From Druceiella hillmani (taxonomy: Eukaryota > Arthropoda > Insecta > Lepidoptera > Hepialidae), in NCBI GenBank assembly GCA_039881145.1, contig JAYKKI010000006.1, positions 10,796,501-10,860,500 on the forward strand: a stretch of 64,000 bases of DNA, in the 5' to 3' direction. The notes under the pieces are model-generated. The model was not told the DNA's origin and searched no databases. It saw nothing but the letters and a program-made list of their open reading frames with translations. Shown one piece after another: positions 1 through 12,579 of the stretch (positions are counted from its first letter, which is position 1; each line of letters begins with the position of its first letter). Position numbers and translations under genes: made by a program.

Positions 1-965
1 AATGATCGCGCTGGGCAAATTGACGTAGGATATGTTAGTTGTTTTTCATGACAGTGGATCGGTTATGTCAATATTTCATTTTTTTGAGTATATAATATAA
101 ATAATGTCTTACATTCTTTAAATGTATATATTTTATCGATTAAACTCATTTTGTCAATTAAATGCATTTTCCTAGACTAAGCTAGTTTTCCAAAGTAGGT
201 ACTTATTAAATATAGTTTTCCAAAGCACACGTACGGAGACAAACTAACTTACCTTAACCTATAAAAACTTTTACATGTTATTTCGACAAATGTTGAGTTT
301 AATTTATTGAACCTGAACGTGTTAACTTGGTATTAGGTTTTGATGAAACTAGTTACAATTAGTTAAAACAAGATAACATTAGTTTCCCTGAGAACTATGT
401 ATCCCTCCCTCTTCCCACTAGGTTCATAAACACTTTGGTTGGGTTCTAACGGGAATTGGAAAAATAGCCCGTCCTAGGAAAACTGAGTTGGCCGTAAAAT
501 ATATATGACTATATGGATTCTTCGATTTAGGTTTTTTATATGCATTTTTTCTTTCATATACGTAGTCCCACGCTTTACTTTAAATAACAAAAAATAATTA
601 AGTACGCAGTACTTTATTATTTTTTTTTGTTACACATACGCTTATGAGATTTCTGCACCAAGGATGTACGTTTCTCTCTCACTCTTTCGTTCCCTATCAC
701 CATGCGCGAATACATCGCACCGAACGTCATAAAAATCGTACTTTTTATTCGTATAATATTTATCGACATTACTAACTATATATAACAAATTATACAACAT
801 ATCTACATATTTTATAGTTTATGAAAATCTTGAAAATATAAATTATCATATTACCAATGTTGTATATCAATCGGATTAGAAGTTTTAAAGCTCTAAAAAT
901 AAACAAACACCCAAACAAACAAAACTTTCCTCTTTTTGTATTGGCGTAAGTAGGATTAAGTTTTT

Positions 966-967
<2 letters not shown>

Positions 968-1011
<44 letters not shown>
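968..1011. repeat. (TA)n microsatellite
   Basis: Uninterrupted TA dinucleotide run of about 44 bp in unique AT-rich sequence. Confidence 0.95.
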
Positions 1012-1014
<3 letters not shown>

Positions 1015-2177
1015 TAGAAAGATAAATAACTGAAATGAGTACATAATGTGGTTATAGTTTTTAAACCAACAGACAAGGCATATGGCGATTTAATGCACTG
1101 GCGACCTATTCTCTTCATCAATTGATCGCATCAATTGACCCTTCATCAATTGATTGTAAAAACTTGAAAGCTGTCTTGTATTTATTACAATTAATTTTCC
1201 AAAGGATATGTAACAATAACGATTGCAGTCAAGGTAATAAATCTTTTTTGATAATACTTCTTCTACGAAAGAAGATGTGGGATGTATGAGAAATTTTCAA
1301 GTGAAAATATACACTTCCTTTTGTTGCTGGATGGTTTAACAGTTATTTAATTAATTGACCTTCAGGCATACACACGATCATTAGTTTATTGCTTTATCGA
1401 GTACAATGGTTCAAACGGGATCGCACTTCGGTGTGATTATTTTCAGATAAGTGTGAGAGTGTTATCTTATAGAGTTCTTGGTGTATGTTGTGTTCTTTGG
1501 TCACGAACTTTTATTAGAATTTTATCACAGAAGCTTTAGAAAGTGTCAGTCCACAGTAGACATATTTATAGATTCTATTGCTGTAGTTGTATGGAAAGTT
1601 TCTGAATTTGCTTTAGCGTTCCAACTGTTGTCAGTATTAGAATTTGTCTTAAACTGCATTTATAATATGCGATGTTCATATGCGGCAAAATATGCATGAA
1701 GTTTTATGTAAATTTTCGAATGTAGTAATAAACGTATTGAAGCTTTAGAAGGCTCTAAATTATATAGTTAGCAACAATTATTTAAATATGGAGTCTTCGG
1801 GTTGAATAATGATGAATATATTGGATAACTTGGGGAAACAAATATTCCGGGATTTTTTTCAACATAATAAATTGGAAATTTTTATAAGAAACTTATTACT
1901 TCTAATTCGATATATAAAATACTTACCTCTTTCTTTGTTTTTATATTACATCTTTACCTCATCTTCTTTTTTCAACGACTTCAAGTCTTGATGCAATTCT
2001 GTCTATCTAAGAATTTTCATATTTCTCTTTGTAAGTATTAGCGCAACCATATAAAATGGTTCGCTTTACATCAGGAATATTATTCGGAAAATTGGGTTTA
2101 ATAGTATGTAATGTCAGGGATTCCCAATGTACTTTACAATACACGTATTTTGCACATATTCAATTGAAGCCAGATAC

Positions 2178-2211
2178 TTTGTTACACGCTTTATATACAG
2201 CGTGTAACAAA
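2178..2211. repeat. Short perfect hairpin
   Basis: A 13-bp arm TTTGTTACACGCT is followed after an 8-nt TTATATAC loop by its exact reverse complement. It sits in an unremarkable AT-rich stretch; it could be a small fold-back remnant or a chance structure. Confidence 0.7.
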
Positions 2212-3224
2212 AACGGTCTATTAGTCATACACGTGATTATGTGAATCGAACAGAGAATCGAATGTCAAAATTAATTCTTAAAAACCGAAATTTGCCTTGT
2301 ATTTTTATTCGCTTAAATATATCCATCCTTTTTAAAGTTCACAGAAACGAAGTTCCAATTGTTTGTATGTTCTAAGTGTTTGAGCATACGTAGTTGTTGA
2401 CACAGGTTATATATTTACGCTACGGAATACTTGTTCTTTTTCTCCAACCAAGAGCGCACGCTAACTCGCTTTTATGATCCTCCTCAATCTCATATGTTCT
2501 TTTGCATTAGTCAATATGGCGGCTGTAATAACCTTGTTTCCTAGAATTTCCGAGAATACACAGGGTGGCATCTTAATATTGGATTTTTATGTAGTTAATA
2601 TACCTCTGTTTTCAAATTCCGTTTCATAGACATTCTGAAATATTTCGAATACCATTTTATACCTAGAGAGTTAAGAATGAATAGTTAAGTTTAGAGTTTT
2701 TTACCAATGGCCTTTGTGATCAGTTCATTTATCTGGATGATTTTTTAAAATCCGTTATACGGATTGAGCTGAAATTAAATGTTTTTTTGTTAAACGAGTA
2801 ATTAATTTTTTCGGAAAAAAAAATTCTGACAAATAACAAATTTATTTTTTTTTAATTTCTGTAAATTTACTTCACAGATGTAAATAATACCAGTAATTGA
2901 ATTAAAAAAATTATTTCTACTTTTACGTGCTTTAATGGACCGGAATTTAGGAGATATAATGTCACAAGATTATTTTCAAGTTTTGCAATGCATTTTTTTA
3001 TATCTTAATTCTTCTGTGTATTGATAGAATTAGTAGATTGTTTACAGCATATATCTTAAGAATAGCTTTATTTAGAAATTTTGCTAAATTGCCTAGATAT
3101 TGGATGGTCTATCGATACATTTTGATATTCTAAGCGTTCACATTAGCTTATTTTGGTTATGGGACGTCCGCCAAATTTATGTATATTGTAGGCTATTTAT
3201 CAATATGTGAATATTTTATATCAG

Positions 3225-3419
3225 ACTAGCTTTTGCCGCGGCTTCACTTGCTTGGAGTTAAGAATGTAACAATATTTTTTTTCTCATGATATATGTAAAG
3301 ATTTTAATCGGACCAGTTATGTTGTTACAAGGTAAGCATCATTTTGAACATAATTTGATAGATTTTAATTTCTGTCTGTTTTGTTGATATCTGTTTAAAA
3401 AAACCATGCAATAACTAAA

Positions 3420-3460
<41 letters not shown>

Positions 3461-3464
3461 TATA

Positions 3465-3509
<45 letters not shown>

Positions 3510-3592
3510 AAATTTTATCGAAATCCTTTTTCATTGAAACCCACATTTAGGCGTGAAACAAAAACAAACCAATAAACAAACGACGTTTCGGT
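3225..3592 (+). repeat. Dispersed insect repeat (GCCCGCGG-type), split by (TA)n
   Basis: The copy opens near ACTAGCTTTTGCCGCGG and resumes after the microsatellite with AAAATTTTATCGAAATCC, then GGCGTGAAACAAAAACAAAC. From memory this order (a CCGCGG-rich start, then an ATTTCATCGAAATCGG-like block, then GTGA..AACAAAC) is a common insect, especially lepidopteran, dispersed repeat. Related copies or fragments lie near 31.9, 46.8, 48.5, 50.4, 53.9 and 62.0 kb. The class (LINE tail, SINE or other) cannot be settled from sequence alone. Confidence 0.6.
3422..3506. repeat. (TA)n microsatellite inside a dispersed repeat
   Basis: About 85 bp of TA with two single-base interruptions, lying between the two recognisable blocks of the surrounding dispersed repeat, so it expanded after or within that insertion. 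Confidence 0.95.
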
Positions 3593-3794
3593 TTATTAAA
3601 TTAGTAGAGACATATCCTGTGAAATAGGACGAGATGCAAATAAAAACAGATTTCAATTTTGATTCCATTTTTAAGAATCAATACCAAAAATATCCGAACG
3701 GAAATTTCTAAATGTAATAAGTCATGAACTTTACGCTTCTTATGTAATTCTTTGATTCAAAACTGAAAATCATATTTACGAAAGGATATACAAT

Positions 3795-4022
3795 TTTATA
3801 CTAAGCGGATGCGGAATGACACATGCAGGGGAAAATCGTTAATTTACAGTTACATTACATAAAAAAGTATTTTTTTAAATGCGCCTGAGAGATACAATAT
3901 ACTTTCGTCCTAAAAACTAGTTTTGTAAATAGTTTAATAGTAATATTATGTACCATTAAATGGTTAGATGTGTACGGAACCCTAGTAGTGCGACTTCCAC
4001 TCGTGCTTGATAGGTTTTTTGA
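3795..4022 (+). repeat. GTTCC-type dispersed repeat, 3' portion
   Basis: The end reads GTACGGAACCCTAGTAGTGC, then GACTTCCACTCGTGCTTG and GGTTTTTTG. This matches the 3' end of the element seen reversed at 36.77 kb and the tail at 40.97 kb. The upstream block (TAGTTTAATAGTAATATTATG, then GTACC) parallels the copy at 58.1 kb just before its (TA)n array. The 5' half is missing. Confidence 0.6.
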
Positions 4023-4220
4023 TTATTACGATTCTCCATATAATTATTTTAAAACATAGTTCAAAAATATATCTATTTTAATAAAGTGAAAGTGATTTTA
4101 AATAATGTAGTAGGGAAACCATATAGCACAAGTATGAGCCACACAATTTTGTAAAAAATTCGATAATATCGCGAAACATATTTGACATCGCCTTTATTTG
4201 TGTACTTTGAAATATGGAAG

Positions 4221-4519
4221 GCCGTATATTGAATATATTTGGCGTTAATTTTGTAGTAATTAATTATTCAGAATTAAATGACACTACGTGATGTAGTATT
4301 ATTTCTACTTTCTATACGTTCTTTACCACGACCTAGGTTTCGTTGTGTTACAACATCTTCTTCGGGTGGGTTATTAGCTTTACTAATAAACTGAAGATGT
4401 TGTAATACAATACCTGAAGATGTTGTAATACAACGAAACCTAGGTCGCGGTAAACAACGTAAAGAAAGTAGAAATAATACTATATCACGTAGTTTTATTT
4501 AAGTGTGAAGCCGTATATT
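4221..4519 (-). mobile_element. Hairpin element copy 1, with 10-bp target duplication
   Basis: The element proper is 4231-4509, flanked by the exact direct repeat GCCGTATATT at 4221-4230 and 4510-4519. It is a fold-back of two ~115-bp arms. One arm carries ACCTAGGTTTCGTTG and the other its complement. A one-sided tail (GAATATATTTGGCGTTAATT at the left) is not mirrored at the right. One arm has an internal ~23-bp duplication of TGAAGATGTTGTAATACAA. Relatives lie at 24.3, 25.9, 40.2 and 50.4 kb. No protein is encoded, so it is non-autonomous; the superfamily is unassigned. Confidence 0.8.
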
Positions 4520-4542
4520 CGTTGCCTTAATTTATTTGGCTG

Positions 4543-4920
4543 AGTAAAAATGCGCCAATTGTCGTAAAATCACAGGAGCGTCGTTGTCGGAACCTCATAT
4601 CATATCATGCATCTTTGACTGCGTCGTTTAAATTTAACAGTTTGAAGAGACGACGAAGTATAAAATACAAAATATAAAATATAAAATATAAAATATGAAA
4701 TATGAAATATGAAATATGAAATATGAAATATGAAATATGAAATATGAAATATGAAATATGAAATATAAAATATAAAATATAAAATTTCTTTATTGGTGAA
4801 TCGTCGTAAAAATCACAGGCGCGTCGGTATTGGAATATCTTACATTAACATTCATTGCAGTACGCCTTTGATTGCGTCGTTGAAATTTAGAAAAAGTTTG
4901 AAAAGGCGACGAAGTATAAA
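4543..4920. repeat. Segmental duplication flanking a heptamer array
   Basis: Two diverged direct copies (about 4543-4664 and 4795-4918) share TCGTCGTAAAA..TCACAGG, GATTGCGTCGTT and GCGACGAAGTATAAAA in the same order. They are separated by the ATGAAAT/ATAAAAT array. The array begins exactly where the copies end in TATAAAA, which suggests the heptamer expanded from that end. Confidence 0.75.
4659..4784 (+). repeat. Heptamer tandem array (ATAAAAT / ATGAAAT)
   Basis: About 18 consecutive 7-bp units. The outer units are ATAAAAT and the central block is ATGAAAT, so the variant units are sorted symmetrically rather than randomly. Confidence 0.9.
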
Positions 4921-5087
4921 AAACACTAACTTAGTAATCTGTCACTCATTTGTTTTTGATTTTATGAGTATCAAACGGACTTCAAACATTGATACTTTTA
5001 TCATTTCGGGTTGCTTTTTATCCACGACGGAACGGAGGAAGTGTATGCGTTTAGGGAGGTTGTTTGTTTGTTTGTGTGTGCAATCAA

Positions 5088-5390
5088 ATGTTCCTATTTA
5101 TCTCCAAAACAGGTTCACCGATTTAGATACGGTTTTCTGTAAAATGTTTGTTATTGGCAATGGTTCTTAGATAAGTGTTACGTTGATTACTAATCAAGGG
5201 GCGTTACAATAGACATGTTGTCGCAAACAATGTTCCCATTTATCTCCCAAACGTTTTGATCGATTTAGATATGGTTTTCTGCAAAATATTTGGAACTAAT
5301 CGGCATCGGTTCTTAGATAGGTGTTATGGTGCTAGCTCACCAGGGGGCGCTGCAACGTTTTGTTGCTAACGAAAGTTGGGCAAGACGGGG
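5088..5390 (+). repeat. Diverged ~142-bp tandem duplication
   Basis: ATGTTCCTATTTATCTCC at 5088 recurs as ATGTTCCCATTTATCTCC at 5230. Both are followed by CGATTTAGATA..GGTTTTCTG and GGTTCTTAGATA, then a GGGGCG block. It is likely the inner part of a dispersed element that continues to about 5460 (GGGGCTGCCCATGCC). A 125-codon ORF from 4793 runs through it and is not convincing as protein. Confidence 0.65.
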
Positions 5391-5469
5391 CTGCCCATGC
5401 CTAAAATTTTGCAGTTTTATCAGTTCGTGACTAACTGAAATACTCTTAGATGCACAAATAGCTATTGTA

Positions 5470-7099
5470 GCTGGTAGTTGATATTGTGAACGGAAATGGG
5501 AATGCCAGCCCGACAAATTTTCTTGGATTTGTGATTATATTAGTAAGTTCTTACTTTTTTTTAGTCGGGGGGTTTTCAAAAAAATTATTTGATGATTCTT
5601 CAGTTACAACGACTACATCCGTCGTGGTTTTTTCAACATTTTTAATATTGCTTTTTATATTTTTTTTCTTCAAATTTCTCTATGATAATTTTACCTTACT
5701 TATTTGATTCACGTAAATAGTGCAGTTCTCCATTTATATATTACGTTTAACGTAAAGAATTTTTTTGGAACCGTTCCACGTGAACAGTTAGACGATTCTT
5801 TTGACATCTCACAACCGATGTTGATTCATAGTTTCGTACTCGACGTCATCGTGGTCCAGCGTCTCGCTCTGCTGCCTCCGGATTTCGTTGACAGATCCAT
5901 TCGATCCGCCCCCATAAGTGAAACTAACGATGCCTTTTTGTAGAGACCTCAGTGGAGCACAAAAACGAGTCTCCGTCCTCGATTTGTTTCGGAGAAAATA
6001 GGTCGGGTATGCGTTGAGTAGCGTATCGTGAATCGTGAATACCAGTTGGTTTAAATTTTTTGGTATTCCTTTCCTTTAAAGGTAAAAGTCTTACGGCCCA
6101 ACTCTCGTCCCTCAGCCGGAATATCACGCTTTTTTTTTAAATAGTTTGACGTAGAGACGTGGAATTTTTAGATCTGTGTCATATATTTCGAGATGTCAAA
6201 AGATAGCCTGTGATATAACTAGAGTATAATATAATTCTTATTGTTATAATATATTTAGTTCCCTTAGTTTTTCATAATTCTATAAAAACATCTAAAAATG
6301 GACGATTCTGTTTTTTTTGCAATAATTTGAAAAATATGAAATAAAATTACGTAAAGTAGGTTTTTTTTGGCAGATGCATTAATGCAGAAAATGTGTAATG
6401 ACATGGACGTAAGTACTATATTATACACTTAATATACATTTTTTAAAATGTCGACACAGGACACACTTCAGTATTTTTTTTTGTCCAAAATTGTAATATG
6501 AATATTTTTAACTCTATAAACAAATTTGCTTATTTTGGTGCTATAAATTGATAAAGTGTAATAGAATTTACGCCGGCACCTAGGAATAAGATATTCTCGA
6601 TATTGTAAATAATTACGCTTCGCCCAAGGTTCTGTTTGAGTGACTTAAGATTAAAATTATTGATAATGATGCTTAAATAGCGCATTTAGCAACTCACCAC
6701 CCAACGCACCATGTTATTTTCTATATTAATCGATATATCATCAAAGTATTCTTTGAAATATCATTCTGCAAGGGGTGTAGCTTATCCATATTAAACACTT
6801 TTTCATAACTTCTCGGATCATAGTTCAAAAATATTCGTAAAAACAACTTTACATTTCCCGAATTTACTGTTGAATTTATAAAAACTTACCTTGGTTTATT
6901 TATTACAAAAGGTCGCAGATAAATACACACCAAGAAATATTTTTCGTGAAGCTATTTATAACTGTGCCAGCTGAAATATAACTTCAATACCACGTGTCAG
7001 CCTTACATGAAAACGTTTACTTGTTTATGGTAGAATCTAAGGATATATTACGTGTATGTATATACATATACGTACATATTTATACATATACATGGGACG

Positions 7100-7100
<1 letters not shown>
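5470..7100. other. No gene seen; short composition-driven ORFs only
   Basis: ORFs of 73-79 codons near 5.5-5.9 kb are rich in F, L and V and show no motif. A modestly GC-richer patch lies at 5.80-6.05 kb, but no splice-supported exon could be made from it. Confidence 0.4.

Positions 7101-7101
<1 letters not shown>

Positions 7102-7155
<54 letters not shown>
7102..7155. repeat. (TA)n microsatellite
   Basis: About 54 bp of TA with one AAATA interruption, flanked by imperfect TATG/CATA variants on both sides. Confidence 0.95.
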
Positions 7156-7167
<12 letters not shown>

Positions 7168-8164
7168 AAATGTGTATGTATGTGTTCATATGTTGCTCTC
7201 AGTATATTAAACAGTAGCTGTGTCCATGATGCGGATCAAGTGATTTTATAGAAATATTGTTTATAATTAAAAATTGATATTTTGCATTAATTATAATTAA
7301 TGGAAAATATTATAAAATATACATACAATTGGGTATTTGACTAATTTTTTTATTTCATTAATCATAATTTCAAGGTACAAGCTGATTAAGAGTGAAAATT
7401 TTTTTTAATAATCTTAAAAATTAAACGAGTTTAAAACTTTAAATTTAACCTTTAGAGAAGAACGGCAATACTGTATTGTGAGGTCAACTGGCTTATTTTT
7501 TAATCAATTTTTCTATTTTTTCCAAACTGGTTTTTAGTTAACTTATATTTCACAATATTGCACGAAAAATATCAAAATTTAGAACGAGTCAATTACGGTA
7601 TTATTTATAATAATTACAGAATAAACTTTTTTTCAAGCACGCGCACTTTATATTGAAATAAAAATTATAATATCTTCTTTTCGTTGGTTAATTGAAATTA
7701 TGCAAAGCCTGTGTTTTACGTCACTTTATACAGTGTCTACCAGTTAAAACCTAGTCAGAATCCTTTTAGCGGTTCTTGAATGATACGATAATTAATAATA
7801 ATGAAAAACAATATTTTTGTGTTAAGTAAAAGCTTTTATAATAAAAATTTAAATAATTTTTGCCAATTGCCGGTTCTACATGTCTATTCTACAATTTGCA
7901 ATTTAATTATATGTGTGGATGTAAATTATTTCTTTTAAAGTATATTTAGCACAATTATAAAGATATTTTTTCTTTCAAAACATTTGCTATTGAAAGAAAT
8001 GAAATAAATCTAATGAAAATAAAAGGGATAAAAAAATAAAATGTATGGCAACACTGCACATATTTTCACACGAAACACACACTTGTGTATAGGTTTTTTG
8101 TGGCATAAAATGTTGTTATTATATTTTATTTTTTGTTTTATTAAATATTTATATTAACACGTAC

Positions 8165-8569
8165 TTAAAGTGCTAATAAATGAAGTGCATCTTCCGCCTT
8201 GTTGTTCGAATCCATATAATTTACATAAATATTGTATTCTAACCAGATTTTTCCTGGAAATACGAGTTGTAACATATCACACAGCTGATAAGGTATTAAA
8301 AATAAATTAAAAAAATCGATCGATCGTTGGAGTTTTTTCGAGATAATATAATTTTCAAATTTTTTCCACATAGAATATTTTAATAATTTTGAGTTCATAA
8401 AAATGAAAATTAAAGAAAAAGTCTGAAAATATTTGTAAGAAACTTCCAGATATAATTCGCACGACCTCCCAAATACAATACGCACGACGCACGCAAGCCC
8501 GCCCGCCCACACACGCAAAAACACATTCACACATCCACAAATACAGGTCCGCACGCACACCGCTGTCAA
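8165..8569 (-). CDS. Unassigned 134-codon ORF (doubtful)
   Basis: I do not recognise this ORF. Its first third comes from a CA/CG-rich low-complexity stretch (8.46-8.57 kb), giving a Cys/Val/Arg-rich N-terminus that is probably artefactual. From an internal Met about 57 residues in, the composition becomes mixed and ends in the acidic block DSNNKAEDALHLLAL. An AATAAA motif follows within about 30 nt of the stop on the same strand. No domain, signal peptide or splice context is evident. It may be a chance ORF. Confidence 0.15.
   Translation of the reverse strand: MTAVCVRTCICGCVNVFLRVWAGGLACVVRIVFGRSCELYLEVSYKYFQTFSLIFIFMNSKLLKYSMWKKFENYIISKKLQRSIDFFNLFLIPYQLCDMLQLVFPGKIWLEYNIYVNYMDSNNKAEDALHLLAL
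8460..8565. repeat. Cryptic CA/CG-rich low-complexity tract
   Basis: Interspersed CACACG, GCACGC and GCCCGCCC motifs without strict periodicity; clearly GC-richer than its surroundings. Confidence 0.6.
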
Positions 8570-9009
8570 ACTAGTTTCAGATAGTAATATTATTTTTCAT
8601 CATGTAAATATATTAATTAGTGTATTGTTCGCAGACGTAAAAATGTCATAAAATTCTCTAAAACTTTATGTCCTAAAATGATCGCTATAATTGTCTTATG
8701 AACTTTAGATAAAAATCTAGGTAACCATTTTTTGTCATAATTTTATATTTACTCCTTTCAGAAATAGAAGGGAATGTATTTTTTGCACGTTCCTTTAGTA
8801 CATATTTGGACAAAGGCCATTTAAAATTAATATTTTTTAATATTTTTGGTATTTCTATTATCCTCTTTGAACAAAATTAAAAAAATCGACTATTCAATTA
8901 GCTATCTTTAAAATTGCTATATAAATATTTTTCAGAATACACATTTTATCGTTATCCCAAATTTTAAGTTTAGAACATCGAATAGTCTCTGGGAAAAAAG
9001 CTATGGCAG

Positions 9010-9092
9010 ATATATAGACGGATGGGTGTATATGTCAATAACCTTATTCGGTGTTTCGTTTCATTTAAGGCATGGAACTCTAAAAAAGAAGA
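9010..9092 (-). repeat. GTTCC-type repeat, 5' end fragment
   Basis: Read on the minus strand it opens TTTTAGAGTTCCATGCCT and continues to TATACACCCATCCGTCT. The same order and strand recur at 9.93-10.0 kb. It matches the start of the dispersed element best seen at 37.3 and 57.7 kb. Confidence 0.55.
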
Positions 9093-9127
9093 TTTATGAT
9101 TTTTCTAAGCAACGATTTCCGTGGTAC

Positions 9128-9336
9128 TCCGTGGTCGCCCTGATGTATTGGGTTGATCACAAAGCACACGACCTTTGACGGCGCGGCCTACCTCGGGGCT
9201 CGGGTTTGATTCTCGACCGTTCATTGAGCGGGGTTAGATTGATAGTTCTGGTTGTCTGTACAATATTGCTCTCATCGCAATACGTCCGCCATATTTATTA
9301 AATGTATACATTAAATATCTAAACAAATAAATAAAT
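9128..9336 (+). mobile_element. tRNA-headed SINE, copy 1
   Basis: Begins CGTGGT.. with GGGTTGATCACAAAGCAC, then a B-box-like GGGTTTGATTCTCGACC, then a conserved body (TTGCTCTC, GTCCGCCATAT), and ends ATACATTAAA followed by an AAATAAATAAAT-type tail. Pol III promoter boxes plus an A-rich 3' tail are the signature of tRNA-derived SINEs. Sister copies lie at 17.3 (+), 28.4 (-) and 58.8 kb (-), with a diverged one at 20.9 kb (-). Confidence 0.75.
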
Positions 9337-9924
9337 TGTTTTAACTACCGTTTCTATAAGCACAAATATTTTACAAGACATGTTTATTAAAGTAGTCCAG
9401 CCCGTACTTAATAAAATTATTCTTTTCGACTATTTTCAAAACAATAATTTTACTCATTTATCAATTCGGAATCGTGATATTTTAACCAGATCACCTTCAG
9501 ACACGACGTTTGATTATGTGCTTTAAGCTGTTAAGTTTGTACCTATTATTAATCATTTTATTAAATATTGGCGATATTAAAATTGGTCTGCAACGTTATA
9601 TGATTATTATAACTATATTAAGTACAGTTTTGTATGAAATGCTTAATATTTTTTAAATTTATTAACAAAAATCGATTATAAGCTACCTTCACTAATATTT
9701 ATGATAGTTTAAATTATGTGTTGACGGATCTAACGACTAACCTGGCCTTAGGGCGTGATCTTGTAATGTTCAGTGTAGGATGCAGGAGGTAGGTCGCACG
9801 TGCCAATTAACTTTATTTTCATGATAAGCGCTGTGGATCATATGTGCGCTACAGGTTTCTGTGAATATCATTTAGGCATAAGTTAACTAATAAGCAAAAA
9901 CATTTTACAAGACACAAACAACAG

Positions 9925-9998
9925 ACGGACGGGCGTATATGTCAATAACCTTATTAGGTGTATCGTTATTTTCATTTGAGGCATGGAACTCTAAAAAG
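9925..9998 (-). repeat. GTTCC-type repeat, second 5' end fragment
   Basis: The same minus-strand opening as the 9.0-kb fragment (TTTTAGAGTTCCATGCCTCA), including TAAGGTTATTGACATATAC and the GTCCGTCTG block. The two fragments flank the SINE region and may derive from one duplicated or interrupted copy. Confidence 0.55.
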
Positions 9999-10390
9999 AC
10001 ATTTGAAGTGAATATATTTCTGTAATGGAATGTAATGTTATATATTATCAATAGAGCATTAATATCTCCAAAATTATGTATGAATGCTTATTACCCAATC
10101 ATACCTAAAAGGTGCGACACATTTTCAATTAATTTGGCACATGCACAGTTTTTGATTCCAATTAATAAAATATCCTCTTCGAATCCGAGAATTAAAATTA
10201 TTTCTGCAAAATTAAATTGCGTATTTTTGTTTAATTATGAAATTTTAGTACCGCAGCATGTCAATAGATGGAGCAACATGTACACGCATTAAGAACAGTA
10301 ATGGAAAAGGCGTGTGCTAAGGTCCTTAATGTGGCAGGCTTCAAAGGCATACTTTGCCTCTGGGTACTATATAAGGCTCATGAAAGACAT

Positions 10391-10470
10391 ATACAGAAAT
10401 CAAAGTCCAGCTGGCGTATCAAAGTACAGAAATAAAAGTCCAGCTGGCGTATCAAAGTCCAGCTGGCGTC
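10391..10470 (+). repeat. Short imperfect tandem (AGTCCAGCTGGCGTATCAA)
   Basis: Three close copies of AGTCCAGCTGGCGT, two followed by ATCAAAGT. It is translated as an SPAGVSK repeat in one 72-codon ORF, which I consider incidental. Confidence 0.7.
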
Positions 10471-10664
10471 CATCAAGGGAGTGCTTTATATATGTTGCAA
10501 AATTTTTAAATATGTTGCAACTTTCAATGTAGAACTGCACCACTGTTGCATCATACGCACAATGTGGTATTTATGGCGCTCGTAGCTTACGACTTTTTTT
10601 TCGCAATAAAAATTTTATTAATTTTGTAGTTGAGTGGATTTTCATTTTTAGAGACATTAGCACT

Positions 10665-10885
10665 CGAAATGTACTAAATTCCGTCCCATATTTCTTTGGG
10701 ATTTTTTATTAGTTTGGAAAGAAGCAATCATTAGTTTTCAGATAAAAGCACTCAAAATCCGTTGCATCGTACTCTGGAATTTATTATTAGTTTGGAAAGA
10801 GGCGATTATAAGTTTATATATATAAGCATTCAAATGCGATATATTTTCATCACATGCTATTCTGGAATTTATTACCACCCAGAGC
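10665..10885 (+). repeat. Diverged 78-bp tandem repeat
   Basis: ATTAGTTTGGAAAGA at 10708 recurs at 10786, with matching flanks (GCACTCAAAATCCG / GCATTCAAATGCG and CTGGAATTTATTA), giving about 2.7 diverged units. A 125-codon ORF (10762-11139) overlaps and runs through the following hairpin; I see no domain in it. Confidence 0.65.
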
Positions 10886-10977
10886 ACGGTGCTATGAAGT
10901 TATATCACATTTATGTTAATAAATATCCGGCAAGACATAGTAATATACCAAAAAGTGTAATAAATTTTATTTTAAAA

Positions 10978-11022
10978 GATGTATTCAATGATACCCCTCG
11001 AACGGGTGTCATTGAATACATC
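10978..11022. repeat. 20-bp-arm hairpin
   Basis: GATGTATTCAATGATACCCC pairs with CGGGTGTCATTGAATACATC around a 5-nt loop, with mismatches only near the loop, one of them a wobble in RNA. Confidence 0.85.
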
Positions 11023-12415
<1,393 letters not shown>

Positions 12416-12534
12416 GAGAGAGTAAATTATCAATCTGATTTTGACAAAAGATTGAGTAAAAACTTAAAGTTAAATATAAGGTGACAATCAATTTAGTACG
12501 CAGTTTGGAATTTGGAATTTTCTGACTTCCAGTA

Positions 12535-12579
12535 ATATTTTTTGCCATCCTCTACTAAAGTAGGGATGGCAAAAAATAT
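12535..12579. repeat. Strong hairpin, 16 + 4 bp arms
   Basis: ATATTTTTTGCCATCC pairs perfectly with GGATGGCAAAAAATAT. An inner CTAC/GTAG stem around TAAA continues the fold past one unpaired base. The length fits a small fold-back or a pre-miRNA-like stem; nothing else supports transcription. Confidence 0.85.

Larger units (their letters stand above)
1..3224. other. AT-rich non-coding stretch, no gene seen
   Basis: No ORF here looks protein-like; the longest are about 60-73 codons and of low complexity. Poly-T and poly-A tracts are scattered through it. The only structures I can support are the (TA)n array near 1.0 kb and the 13-bp hairpin near 2.2 kb, listed separately. Confidence 0.6.

Noticed and set aside
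4793..5170. 125-codon ORF
   Set aside because: Lies across the heptamer-flanking duplication and a 142-bp duplicated dispersed segment; no protein texture.
5486..5943. Two consecutive plus-strand ORFs with hydrophobic stretches
   Set aside because: Poly-T-driven F/L/V content without signal-peptide layout, domain or splice support.
6994..7251. 85-codon ORF with a YIYIYI core
   Set aside because: Translation of the (TA)n array; other YIYI ORFs at 47.9, 49.3, 58.0-58.3 and 60.9 kb are rejected for the same reason.
9150..9230. Possible functional tRNA gene in the SINE head
   Set aside because: Box-like motifs are present but no acceptor stem or anticodon arm could be folded, and the unit is dispersed with an A-rich tail, so it is a SINE.
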